Source of the DNA: Salinimicrobium sp035607535
GTDB taxonomy: Bacteria; Bacteroidota; Bacteroidia; Flavobacteriales; Flavobacteriaceae
Length of the DNA stretch: 64,000 nucleotides
Reading direction: 5' to 3'
NCBI RefSeq assembly: GCF_035607535.1
Contig: NZ_JAYDZX010000003.1
Span: 248,001 to 312,000, forward strand
A program made the translations under genes and the position numbers. Below are positions 37,026 through 45,334 of the stretch, one piece after another. Each line of letters begins with the position of its first letter. The stretch's first letter is position 1. The notes beneath the pieces are model-generated. The model ran no database searches and was not told where the DNA came from. It was given only the letters and a program-made list of their open reading frames with translations.

Positions 37026-38861
37026 TTATTTCAGGTTAACCCCTGCTTCCTTTTTAATGTGGTCCCACCAGTTCTTTTTCAGAATGATCACACATATCAC
37101 AAGTACAACAATGGAAATTATGACAGAAACATTCTCATGTAAAATGAGGTAAAGCGGAATGAGCACTAAAAGAGTTTGTGCTATTACCCCTATCATCACA
37201 TTGAACATATCCCGTGAGAAATTTTTATTTCTGCTTACTTCCGGATCTTCCTCCTTCACCATTTTGAGAATAGGCTTCCAAAAGCCCCAGGGACGGGTTT
37301 TTTTGTAGAAAACCTTCAGTATACGCTCATCGGTAGGAGGAGCGGTATAGGTGCCAGCGATGCTTCCGGCGAGGGAGATCAACAGGATCACAGGGAAATA
37401 ATAAAGATCCAGGGTATCGGTGATCATTGGGAATATCAATGCAGGAATAATTCCGGAGAGCATTCCCCAGAAATAACCTTCTCCATTAAAGCGCCACCAG
37501 TACCATTTTAGGGTATTAGAGATAACATAACTTCCATAAAGGGCAGACACGATCCATTGAAGAATGGAATTGACATCAAGCACAAAAAATCCGAGAATGA
37601 TGCTGATAAGGACCACGATCATGCCACTCCCGTAGTTCATTCTCTTCACCTGTTTATGAGAGGCATCGGGTTTGTTCTTTAAATAGATATCGTTGACCAG
37701 GTAAGCCTGTGCGGCATTAAGGGTTCCGGCAAAGGTGGACATAAAAGCTGCCAAAAGTCCGGCGAGCAATAGACCTAGCAGACCTACTGGAACAAACTCA
37801 CCAATTGCTGCCGGCAGGATCTTTTCAAAGTCTAAAATTCCGGCAGTTTCCAGTCTTAGATCATCATAAAAGATTATTGCCAAAACTGAGAAGCCTCCGA
37901 CCATCAAGTACCTGGTAGGCATTAAAGCCGCGATAGCAAAAGAGCTCATCTTGGCTGCCTCCAGAGGGCTGCGGGTGGAAAGTATTTTTTGCATATCGTA
38001 ATTTGGTGCAGGTCCCGCTATACTGGCCAGTATCCCTTTAAAGACCATCAGCATAAAAAATAACCCAAAGAGGGAGTATTGGTCGGATGCTATTTTTTGA
38101 TTGACCTCTTCTATGATCCCCGTCCAGTCAATATCGAGCTGCCAACCAAAGAGAGGATCCATCCAGCCATCTGGGACGGTTAGAGTATTTTCTCCCATCG
38201 CCTGCCAGGCAATGACCGCTATGGCAATAGAAGAAACGGTCATTATGGAGTACTGAAGGAGATCTGTCCACACAATTCCGGACATACCTCCAAGAACGGA
38301 GTAGAAGACCGCAAACATGGTGAAAACCACTCCATAAAAGTGAGGAATGTATTCTGCCGGAACATTAAAGGGAACGTAACCTGAGACCATTTCCCAGGGA
38401 ATAAAGATCTCTACAAATTTCCCCAGGCCTATAAAGCCGTAAGCCAGAAATCCAAGGCAGCTTAAAATGGCAAAAATAACGATGATGCTGTGAGACCTGT
38501 TTCCGCCCTGGCCCTTTCCGAATCTGAAGTGTATCCATTCGGCACCTGTGGTTACCTGTGACCGCCGAAGCCAGGTAGCAAGAAATACCATAAGGAATAC
38601 CTGGTTGAACACCGGCCATAGCCATGGGATCCAAATACTTTTAAGTCCGTAGACGAAGGTGAGTGTCACCAGCCACATGGTTCCCGAAATGTCGAACATT
38701 CCGGAGGCATTGGAAAGACCGAGCATATACCAGGGCAGGTCTTTTCCTCCTAAGAGATAATCATCCTTACTTTTTTGAGCTTTCTTTCGCAAGGCCAGCC
38801 CTATAAGGATTGTACCTATGAGGTAAGCTAAAATAATTGCAATATCTAATCCTTGTAACAT
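37026..38861 (-). CDS. Sodium:sugar symporter (SSS family)
   Basis: A 611-residue inner-membrane protein with about 13-14 hydrophobic helices. The start AIILAYLIGTILIG, the YLLGGKDLPWYMLGLSNASGMFD motif and the GMSGIVWTDLLQY segment are characteristic of sodium/solute symporters. A cytosolic loop lies near residues 530-570. In the equivalent Bacteroides fragilis locus an SSS protein is the presumed mannobiose importer. Here it comes 12 nt after GH26 and 39 nt before GH130. Confidence 0.92.
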   Translation of the reverse strand: MLQGLDIAIILAYLIGTILIGLALRKKAQKSKDDYLLGGKDLPWYMLGLSNASGMFDISGTMWLVTLTFVYGLKSIWIPWLWPVFNQVFLMVFLATWLRRSQVTTGAEWIHFRFGKGQGGNRSHSIIVIFAILSCLGFLAYGFIGLGKFVEIFIPWEMVSGYVPFNVPAEYIPHFYGVVFTMFAVFYSVLGGMSGIVWTDLLQYSIMTVSSIAIAVIAWQAMGENTLTVPDGWMDPLFGWQLDIDWTGIIEEVNQKIASDQYSLFGLFFMLMVFKGILASIAGPAPNYDMQKILSTRSPLEAAKMSSFAIAALMPTRYLMVGGFSVLAIIFYDDLRLETAGILDFEKILPAAIGEFVPVGLLGLLLAGLLAAFMSTFAGTLNAAQAYLVNDIYLKNKPDASHKQVKRMNYGSGMIVVLISIILGFFVLDVNSILQWIVSALYGSYVISNTLKWYWWRFNGEGYFWGMLSGIIPALIFPMITDTLDLYYFPVILLISLAGSIAGTYTAPPTDERILKVFYKKTRPWGFWKPILKMVKEEDPEVSRNKNFSRDMFNVMIGVIAQTLLVLIPLYLILHENVSVIISIVVLVICVIILKKNWWDHIKKEAGVNLK

Positions 38862-38873
38862 ACGGAGCTTCTC

Positions 38874-40019
38874 TTAATTGGTGATATCTTCCACTTCATC
38901 GAGGAAGAGGATCTCCTCCAGCTTTGCAAATTCTTTAAAATCTTCTTCAGATATTTCCCCGGGATAGGTAGCAAAATAATGGGAAGGTCGGGCATTTCTC
39001 CACAGTAGCACCCATGCAGCTCCCGAATCCTTTAATCCTGGATAAAAAGTTTTTGTCCACCAGTTTGGATCTTCCCCGAAATTGGTGTTTCCGGTTTCAG
39101 TAAGAGCAAAAGGTTTATCGGCCATATTTGCCTTTTTACGCACTATTTCCAGGTTGCTTTTTATGTTTTTGCTGAAAGCTTCATTGCCACCGTAGTTGTA
39201 GATGTCTACTCCGAGAATGTCAACAAACTCGTCCCCGGGATAATATTTTTGGAACTCTTCTTCACTACCAACAATATTGGGAGAATAGGCATACAACAGG
39301 CTATGCACGTTATTCTGCTTTAGCAACTGCTGGGTTTCTTTCCAAAGCTGCTTATAATCTTCGGGAGAAACATTGTTGCCGCCCCACCAGAACCAGGAGC
39401 CATTCATTTCGTGGTATGGTCTAAAAACCACCGGAATAACCCTTCCTTTTTTATCTTTTAGAGAGTTTAAGAAGGAGGATAACCTTTGAACCCAAAGCTC
39501 ATATTTTTCGCGTTCAGCTCCGCCTTCAAGAATTGCGGGAACCGCCGGAGTTTGATCCCAGGAGCTGCCGTTAGAAACAGGATTATCCAAATGCCAGCTC
39601 ATAGTAATAATAGCTCCCTTGTCATATAATTTTTGAATATGATCCCTCATGAGATCAAAAGAAACAGTATCCAGATTGTGGGATTTTCCAAGTTCAATAT
39701 GCCCAATGTCATAGCCATGGACTGCGGGAAGCTCACCGGCTACAAATTTTATATCACTTCGCAACCTATTTGGTTTTTCCTCATGTTTCCAGCCGATACC
39801 GTAGGCGGTCGCGTCCTGATGACCAAAAGCAATTCCTTCTTTTGATATTTTCTGAATGTTGTGGTACAACAATTTGGTAGAATTTGTTGCCTCTGCATCT
39901 GAGACCTTGATATTGTTAAAATCTATACCTGAAGTTGATTTACAGCCTATCAATTGAATTGCAACCGTGAAAATTAAAAGCTTCTGTACAAAATGTATTA
40001 TGCTGGGTGTAGTTTTCAT
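38874..40019 (-). CDS. GH26 beta-mannanase lipoprotein
   Basis: I start at the ATG at 40019; the open frame extends to a TTG five codons earlier. 381 residues. Lipobox LIGC (Cys26). GH26 features: GHQDATAYG, SWHLDNPVSNGSSW, the acid/base E204 in RPYHEMNGSWFWWG, and the nucleophile E308 in ALTETGN. It may act as an endo-mannanase or a mannobiohydrolase delivering mannobiose. First gene of the mannan operon. Confidence 0.92.
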   Translation of the reverse strand: MKTTPSIIHFVQKLLIFTVAIQLIGCKSTSGIDFNNIKVSDAEATNSTKLLYHNIQKISKEGIAFGHQDATAYGIGWKHEEKPNRLRSDIKFVAGELPAVHGYDIGHIELGKSHNLDTVSFDLMRDHIQKLYDKGAIITMSWHLDNPVSNGSSWDQTPAVPAILEGGAEREKYELWVQRLSSFLNSLKDKKGRVIPVVFRPYHEMNGSWFWWGGNNVSPEDYKQLWKETQQLLKQNNVHSLLYAYSPNIVGSEEEFQKYYPGDEFVDILGVDIYNYGGNEAFSKNIKSNLEIVRKKANMADKPFALTETGNTNFGEDPNWWTKTFYPGLKDSGAAWVLLWRNARPSHYFATYPGEISEEDFKEFAKLEEILFLDEVEDITN

Positions 40020-40123
40020 GCTTCTGTTTGACAAGATATTTTAGATCGGAAAAAATTAGCTTATCTTTAGCTGTGGAATCATTTTTCAGATTCGGATTTT
40101 CTGATCAGATAAATTACGACATT

Positions 40124-40153
40124 CAAATTTAGCTGGCATGTCGGAATTTCAAT
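40124..40153 (-). promoter_or_regulatory. Promoter of the mannan operon
   Basis: On the minus strand, an exact -7 element TAAATTTG (40124-40131) is preceded, 18 nt away, by ATTG (40150-40153), which keeps the TTG core of the -33 element. The transcription start would be near 40117, giving a leader of about 98 nt before the GH26 gene. It lies in the 178-nt gap shared with the divergent AraC gene. Confidence 0.5.
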
Positions 40154-40197
40154 AATAGGATTTTGTCATTTATTAATAAGATTTTTCCACCTACAAA

Positions 40198-41070
40198 ATG
40201 ACTGCTGAAGTACATCGGGAAATTACCCCCCTCTCCCCGGAAGACAGTTTTCTGGTTTTTGACAGAATTAAAGATGATTTTGACTTTCCTATACATTTTC
40301 ACCCGGAGTACGAACTCAACTTTATCCTTAATGGACAGGGGGTAAGGAGAGTAGTAGGGGACAGTTTGGAAGATATTGAAGATATTGAGCTGGTACTGGT
40401 GGGGCCTAACCTGCAGCATGGATGGGAACTACACAACTGCAGGAATAAAAATATCCGTGAGATCACAATTCAGTTTCACAATGACCTTTTTGATGAGAAA
40501 TTATTGAGTCGAAGGATCATGAAGCCGATAAAGGATATGTTTGAACGCTCTGCTCATGGTATTCTTTTTTCCGAAAAAATAGCCAAAGAAGTGGAGCCAA
40601 AGATCCTGCGGCTTTCCAAAATTGATAGCATTGATTATTTTCTGGAGCTTATCTCAATACTTCAGGATCTTGCCACCTCAAGAAATCAGCGCCTGCTTTC
40701 TACTTACACGTCCAACAATAAGGACTTTGAGAACAGTGACAAGATCAAAACGATCTATGAATACGTACAGGAAAATTACCAGAACAAGATCTCATTGAAT
40801 GAGATCTCGGGGCTGGTAAATATGAGTCCGGTATCTTTTAACAGGTTCATCAAGAAAAGAACCGGAAAGACCCTCATTGAATATGTCAATGACACCAGGA
40901 TAGGTTATGCTTCCCGTTGGCTGATAGAAAAAGATCTGAGTATTGCAGAAATTGCTTTTAAATGCGGCTTTAATAATATTGCCAATTTTAACAGGGTGTT
41001 CAAAAAGAGCAAAAACTGCACTCCTTCCCGGTACCGGGAGCAGTTTAGCGGAATAAAGCGTGTCCTTTAA
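40198..41070 (+). CDS. AraC-family transcriptional regulator with cupin sensor
   Basis: A 290-residue cytosolic regulator. The N-terminal cupin-like domain has FHPEYELNFILNG and GPNLQHGW (about residues 35-100). The C-terminal AraC domain (about 190-285) has two helix-turn-helix units: LNEISGLVNMSPVSFNRFIKKRTG and IAEIAFKCGFNNIANFNRVFKK. It is divergent from the mannan operon and directly upstream of the GH5_2 gene, so it is the natural candidate to control both. The inducer is not known. Confidence 0.92.
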   Translation: MTAEVHREITPLSPEDSFLVFDRIKDDFDFPIHFHPEYELNFILNGQGVRRVVGDSLEDIEDIELVLVGPNLQHGWELHNCRNKNIREITIQFHNDLFDEKLLSRRIMKPIKDMFERSAHGILFSEKIAKEVEPKILRLSKIDSIDYFLELISILQDLATSRNQRLLSTYTSNNKDFENSDKIKTIYEYVQENYQNKISLNEISGLVNMSPVSFNRFIKKRTGKTLIEYVNDTRIGYASRWLIEKDLSIAEIAFKCGFNNIANFNRVFKKSKNCTPSRYREQFSGIKRVL

Positions 41071-41082
41071 TAATATAATTTT

Positions 41083-42072
41083 ATGAAATCCCTCAAAATC
41101 ATCAGCCTTTTAGCCTTAGCAATCCTCACAAATTTTAGCTATTCCTCCACCCCGGAATCTTCAGGCCAAACAACTCAAGAAATTACCCCTGTGGCTCTTC
41201 ATGGACAATTGGCGATAGAGAATGGCAGCCTGGTCAATTCTTCAGGAAAAAAGGTTCAGTTAAAAGGAATGTCTCTTTTCTGGAGTCAGTGGCAACCCCA
41301 ATTCTACAACCGGGAAACCGTGGAAAATCTGGTAGAGGGATGGAATATTCAGGTCGTTCGTGCCGCAATGGCAATTGAGCACAATGGATATCTTGAACAT
41401 CCGGAGAGAGAAAAGAAGAAGGTAAAAGAAGTCATAGAGGCTGCCATTGATCTGGGTATCTATGTCATTGTAGACTGGCATGATCATCATGCAGAAGATC
41501 ACCTGCCGCAGGCAAAACAGTTCTTTTCTGAAATTGCAGAGGAATATGGACATTACCCAAACCTTATTTATGAAACCTATAACGAACCTCTTGAGGTATC
41601 CTGGTCAAAGGTGCTCAAACCTTATCATGAGCAGATAATAGCTTCAATACGTAAACATGACCCCGATAATATCATTGTTTTAGGAACTCCTACCTGGTCG
41701 CAGCGAGTAGATCTTGCTGCAGAGGATCCCGTTGAAGGAAACAACCTGGCCTACACACTTCACTTTTATGCAGGCACCCACCGGCAGGAATTAAGGAACA
41801 TAGCTGAAAGTGCCATAGCAAAAGGTCTACCTCTTTTTGTCACCGAGTTTGGTACCACAGATGCCAATGGAGACGGACCTGTTTATGAACAGGAAACCGC
41901 AGAATGGATGGATTTTATGAAGCGCCACAAGCTCTCATGGGCAAATTGGTCTGTAGCCGATAAAGATGAATCTTCAGCGGCTTTTATTCCCGGCACCACG
42001 CCGGCAGCAATAAGTGAAAAAGATAACATGTCAACTTCGGGAAGATTGATTTGGTCACATTTGCGGCAATAG
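41083..42072 (+). CDS. GH5 (subfamily 2-like) endo-beta-1,4-glucanase
   Basis: A 329-residue secreted cellulase-type enzyme with signal peptide ending near SYSS. Typical GH5_2 features: LKGMSLFWSQW, the IVDWHDHH motif, the acid/base Glu in YETYNEPLE, HFYAGTHRQ, and the nucleophile Glu in FVTEFGTTDANG. It follows the AraC gene by 12 nt and is probably co-transcribed. Next to mannan genes, attack on the glucose linkages of glucomannan is plausible; mixed-linkage glucan or cellulose are alternatives. Confidence 0.9.
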   Translation: MKSLKIISLLALAILTNFSYSSTPESSGQTTQEITPVALHGQLAIENGSLVNSSGKKVQLKGMSLFWSQWQPQFYNRETVENLVEGWNIQVVRAAMAIEHNGYLEHPEREKKKVKEVIEAAIDLGIYVIVDWHDHHAEDHLPQAKQFFSEIAEEYGHYPNLIYETYNEPLEVSWSKVLKPYHEQIIASIRKHDPDNIIVLGTPTWSQRVDLAAEDPVEGNNLAYTLHFYAGTHRQELRNIAESAIAKGLPLFVTEFGTTDANGDGPVYEQETAEWMDFMKRHKLSWANWSVADKDESSAAFIPGTTPAAISEKDNMSTSGRLIWSHLRQ

Positions 42073-42144
42073 CAAAATACTGCTTCTCACAAAGGTCCTG
42101 CATTCGGTTTTTCTAGTCAAAACGGTAGAAAATTCTTGTTATTT

Positions 42145-44169
42145 TCACTTTACAGGATAAATTTTTGCAGCCCAACCACCTCCGGGAGCCATGTATATTT
42201 CAATCTCCTCCCCGGAAGAAAGATCTATGACTTCCCGTACATAGTCTGTTGCTTCTCTGTCGGCATTAATTCCGTCTTTAAAAACTACAGCTTCATATTT
42301 CCCCGCCGGTAAGAAAGAAAGGCCAAGCTCGAGATTCCGCGCATCCCAATTGGTAATCGCACCAACATACCAGGTCTCTCCTTTTCTTCGTGCTATGGCT
42401 GCATACTCTCCCACTTTACCGTCTAATGCCACGGTTTCATCAAAGGTGGTAGGCACAGACGCTATGAACTCTGTACTTTCAGGTTCTTTCTTGTAGTTTG
42501 TAGGGTTGTCGGCAAGCATATTGAAAGGAGCTTCATAAAGTACATACAATGCCAGCTGATGCACCCTCGTCCCCTGACTCATAGGCGCAGAATGGACGGC
42601 CCTGAAGTTATGTCTGTTTGCATTTTTCATGGCCCCGGGAGTATAATCCATAGGACCTGCAAGCATTCTTATAAAAGGTACTCTGGTGTCGTAAAGAGGA
42701 AAATCTGTATTGGACCATTTGACATTCTCCAGCCCGCGCACGCCTTCAAAATTTACCACATTCGGATAGGTTCGCTGTAGTCCGGTGGGTTTGTAGGAGC
42801 CGTGAAAATCCAGCATCAGCTTATGTTCTGCAGCTTTTCGGGAAAGTTCGTAGTAGAAGTCCACCATTTTTTGGTCATCCCTGTTCATGAAATCTACCTT
42901 GAGACCTTTTACGCCCATTCGGGAATAGGTGGCGAGTGCCTCATCCATGTTTTGGGCAAGGGGAAGATATCCCGACCATAGCCATACGCCTACATCTTTA
43001 GATTCAGCATATTTAATGATTTCTTCAAGATGAATTTCCGGAATGGTGTTTAAAATTTCTCCCTTTGGCGCCCAGCCTTCATCTAAAAGGATGTTCTCTA
43101 TGTTGTATTCGGCAGCGAAATCTGTGTAATATTTATAAGTTTCGGTATTGATGCCGGCACGAAAATCCACTCCCGAAATATTCCAGTCGTTCCACCAGTC
43201 CCACGCAACTTTTCCGGGTTCGATCCAGGAGGTATGCTCTATACGTGACGCAGCGGCCAACTTATATATCATGTCGTTGTTGAGCAGTTCTTTGTCTTCG
43301 TCACTAATAATGATTACGCGCCATGGAAATTTTCTGGTGCCACGAGTTTTGGCTATGTAATCTGCCCTTTTCGTCACAAAAGATTGCAGGCCATTATGCC
43401 CTCCCTTTTCTTCTTCAAGAGGGTAGCCTGCAAACTCTCCTTTTAAAGAATATTTCTTTGTACCTGCTTTTATAAACATTCCGGGATAACTCTCCAGGTC
43501 GGCCTCTGTAATTGCTGCCTTCATACCTTTTTCCAGTTCAACTAAAACAGGGGCAAAGGCAAGAGTATCTTTTACCATCTGAGAAAGCGGAACGTACTCG
43601 TAGAGATTTTCAAAGGAGATCTGGTAAACATCATTCGCGGGATCATTAGCGTAGGGAAAGTAAACCATATGATCTGCACTAAAATTGAAGTTTACATCTT
43701 CAGAAACAACAGTAATGTCTTCTTTCTTGTTTGTGGTAAAGCGGTAAGCCACTCCCGAATTATAGACCCTGAATATCAACCCGAAGTTGTCGCGAAATTC
43801 TAAGGTTAATTCGTTATACCTGTCTTTAATAACGTCTTTTTTGTAATTGATAGCATCTATTGTTGTGTTTACTTCCTTCTTATTTGAATCCACCAACTGC
43901 GAATTTACCCCGAGAACCTCCTTTTCAAGGTGAAGAGCGATAGGTGAGGAAGAAATGACCTGCTGAGAATGATTTGTAACCGACCAGGTAATCTGGTCTT
44001 GAATGTTAACTTTTATTTCTATTTGAGAATCAGGAGAAAGTTGTGAAAATGTACTGGTGGACTGAGCAAACAAAAAGCCATTTCCCGAGAAAATTAGGAT
44101 CAAAGGTAGATGCTTCAGTAACTGTGTTCCAGGGGAACTTGAAGGGAGGGAAGATTCCGACTTTTTCAT
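42145..44169 (-). CDS. GH97 glycosidase, retaining type (probable alpha-galactosidase)
   Basis: I start at the ATG at 44169: it gives a normal signal peptide ending FLFAQ, and two -7 boxes lie inside the longer frame that opens at 44268. 674 residues. The nucleophile candidate is the Asp of LKVDFMN (426) and the acid/base the Glu of RGLENV (481), a spacing of 55 that equals Asp415/Glu470 of the retaining Bacteroides enzyme as I recall it. The other GH97 in this window lacks this Asp. Alpha-galactosidase activity would suit galactomannan debranching beside the mannan operon. Confidence 0.87.
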   Translation of the reverse strand: MKKSESSLPSSSPGTQLLKHLPLILIFSGNGFLFAQSTSTFSQLSPDSQIEIKVNIQDQITWSVTNHSQQVISSSPIALHLEKEVLGVNSQLVDSNKKEVNTTIDAINYKKDVIKDRYNELTLEFRDNFGLIFRVYNSGVAYRFTTNKKEDITVVSEDVNFNFSADHMVYFPYANDPANDVYQISFENLYEYVPLSQMVKDTLAFAPVLVELEKGMKAAITEADLESYPGMFIKAGTKKYSLKGEFAGYPLEEEKGGHNGLQSFVTKRADYIAKTRGTRKFPWRVIIISDEDKELLNNDMIYKLAAASRIEHTSWIEPGKVAWDWWNDWNISGVDFRAGINTETYKYYTDFAAEYNIENILLDEGWAPKGEILNTIPEIHLEEIIKYAESKDVGVWLWSGYLPLAQNMDEALATYSRMGVKGLKVDFMNRDDQKMVDFYYELSRKAAEHKLMLDFHGSYKPTGLQRTYPNVVNFEGVRGLENVKWSNTDFPLYDTRVPFIRMLAGPMDYTPGAMKNANRHNFRAVHSAPMSQGTRVHQLALYVLYEAPFNMLADNPTNYKKEPESTEFIASVPTTFDETVALDGKVGEYAAIARRKGETWYVGAITNWDARNLELGLSFLPAGKYEAVVFKDGINADREATDYVREVIDLSSGEEIEIYMAPGGGWAAKIYPVK

Positions 44170-44191
44170 TAAACAACTTCTAAAGCAGTTC

Positions 44192-44240
44192 CAAAAATAT
44201 AGCATATCTCTAATATTGAATAGACCTAACACCAAAAATA
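44192..44240 (-). promoter_or_regulatory. Two -7 boxes upstream of the GH97 gene
   Basis: Minus-strand TATTTTTG occurs at 44192-44199 and again at 44233-44240, both exact to TAnnTTTG. The nearer one leaves a leader of about 16 nt before the ATG at 44169. Neither has a clear -33 element. Confidence 0.4.
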
Positions 44241-44605
44241 GTCCCCTTTCATTCCCTCTAATGAACAAGCCTTTCCAATCTGCATCCTCCGGGTCGCATA
44301 TAAAGTTTGCAATGCCTTCCAGGCAATTGTTTGCTTTTGCGTTTTATCATGAATTACTCTTACCAGGGTTTTTCGAAGTTCTAAAGATAAAATATTAGTC
44401 CGGTTCCCTCGACGGCTTACAGGTGCAAAATTCAAATTCGATTGGTCTACCCCGCTCTTGATTTTTTCCTTTCTCTATTTTCCATATTTGCCAATGATCG
44501 ATTTTTACCGCCTAAAACCTTAACATTTCGTGAAATAACGTGCGATTAACACTTTTTCGGGAGCTAGTTTAGTAAATTAAGACTTAACCATAAAAAAGAA
44601 CTGTT
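44241..44605 (+). other. Intergenic region, no gene supported
   Basis: Short open frames on both strands (up to 69 codons) have no protein-like composition, no good start context and no recognisable domain. No terminator or full promoter was identified. Confidence 0.5.
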
Positions 44606-45175
44606 ATGAAACGAATTACTCACAACTTGTACAGCGGACTTTTTGTCTTGATGTTACTTTTTACTTCAGCAACATTACATGCCCAGGATCAGGAAAAGAT
44701 CATGGATATGGAAAAGCGGGAAGTGATAAAATCTGATGCAATGGATGCTAAAATGGCATTTATGCGGGCAAACCCGGAACTGGAAAGTATGCTTAATAAT
44801 GCCGCAGGATATGCAATTTTTCCAAATGTTGGTAAAGGAGCATGGATTCTTGGCGGGGCTGCCGGAAATGGGATTGTGTATGAAAATGGTCAGGTTGCGG
44901 GCTATGCCGAACTAAGACAAATAGATATTGGATTTCAGTTTGGCGGGAAAGCCTTTAGAGAACTTATAGTTTTTCAAACCCAGGAAGCCCTTGATAAATT
45001 CAAGGAAGGAAATTTCGAATTTGGAGGTAGCGCTTCTGCCGTAATTTGGGATAAAGGTAAAGGTAAGGCCATTACTTTTGAAAATGGCGCCGGAGTTGCA
45101 ATTATGCCAAAAGCGGGCGCGATGGCAGGTATCTCTGTTGGCGGTCAGGAATTTGATTACCGTCCCGCACAATAA
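44606..45175 (+). CDS. Exported SYLF (YSC84-type) lipid-binding domain protein
   Basis: A 189-residue protein with signal peptide ending LHAQ. The rest is one SYLF domain: AGYAIFPNVGKGAWILGGAAGNGIVYE, the IGFQFGGKAFRELIVFQ strand pair, FGGSASAVIWDKGKG and FENGAGVAIMPKAGAMAG. Eukaryotic SYLF domains bind phosphoinositides. The bacterial periplasmic versions are common and poorly characterised. Ends in its own terminator, so it is separate from the sulfur cluster. Confidence 0.88.
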   Translation: MKRITHNLYSGLFVLMLLFTSATLHAQDQEKIMDMEKREVIKSDAMDAKMAFMRANPELESMLNNAAGYAIFPNVGKGAWILGGAAGNGIVYENGQVAGYAELRQIDIGFQFGGKAFRELIVFQTQEALDKFKEGNFEFGGSASAVIWDKGKGKAITFENGAGVAIMPKAGAMAGISVGGQEFDYRPAQ

Positions 45176-45203
45176 TAGAACTTGGAAATCGACATTTTAG
45201 GAG

Positions 45204-45230
45204 CCGGATCGTATAGATCCGGTTTTTTTA
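45204..45230 (+). terminator. Terminator of the SYLF gene
   Basis: Perfect 7-bp stem CCGGATC/GATCCGG, 5-nt loop, followed by seven T. Confidence 0.9.
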
Positions 45231-45264
45231 TTTCCCTATCTAACGGGTTGTACTTTCATCTCCC

Positions 45265-45284
45265 TATGTAACAGAAGTTACATA
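45265..45284. promoter_or_regulatory. Perfect Crp/Fnr-type operator upstream of the SQR gene
   Basis: TATGTAAC-AGAA-GTTACATA: perfect 8-bp arms around a 4-nt spacer, with the TGTNAC/GTNACA core used by Crp/Fnr-family regulators. Its centre is 60 nt upstream of the SQR ATG. A near -7 element TAAATTTA lies at 45304-45311, which puts the operator centre about 40 nt before the expected start site, a typical activator position. Confidence 0.65.
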
Positions 45285-45334
45285 AAAAAAGAGTTCATGG
45301 TCTTAAATTTACACCAGTATTTAAATCATACATC

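Noticed and set aside
40020..40034. TTG start for GH26
   Set aside because: The ATG at 40019 gives a normal lipoprotein signal; the extra five codons add nothing.
44170..44268. N-terminal extension of the GH97 frame
   Set aside because: It contains two -7 promoter boxes and precedes a proper signal peptide start at 44169.
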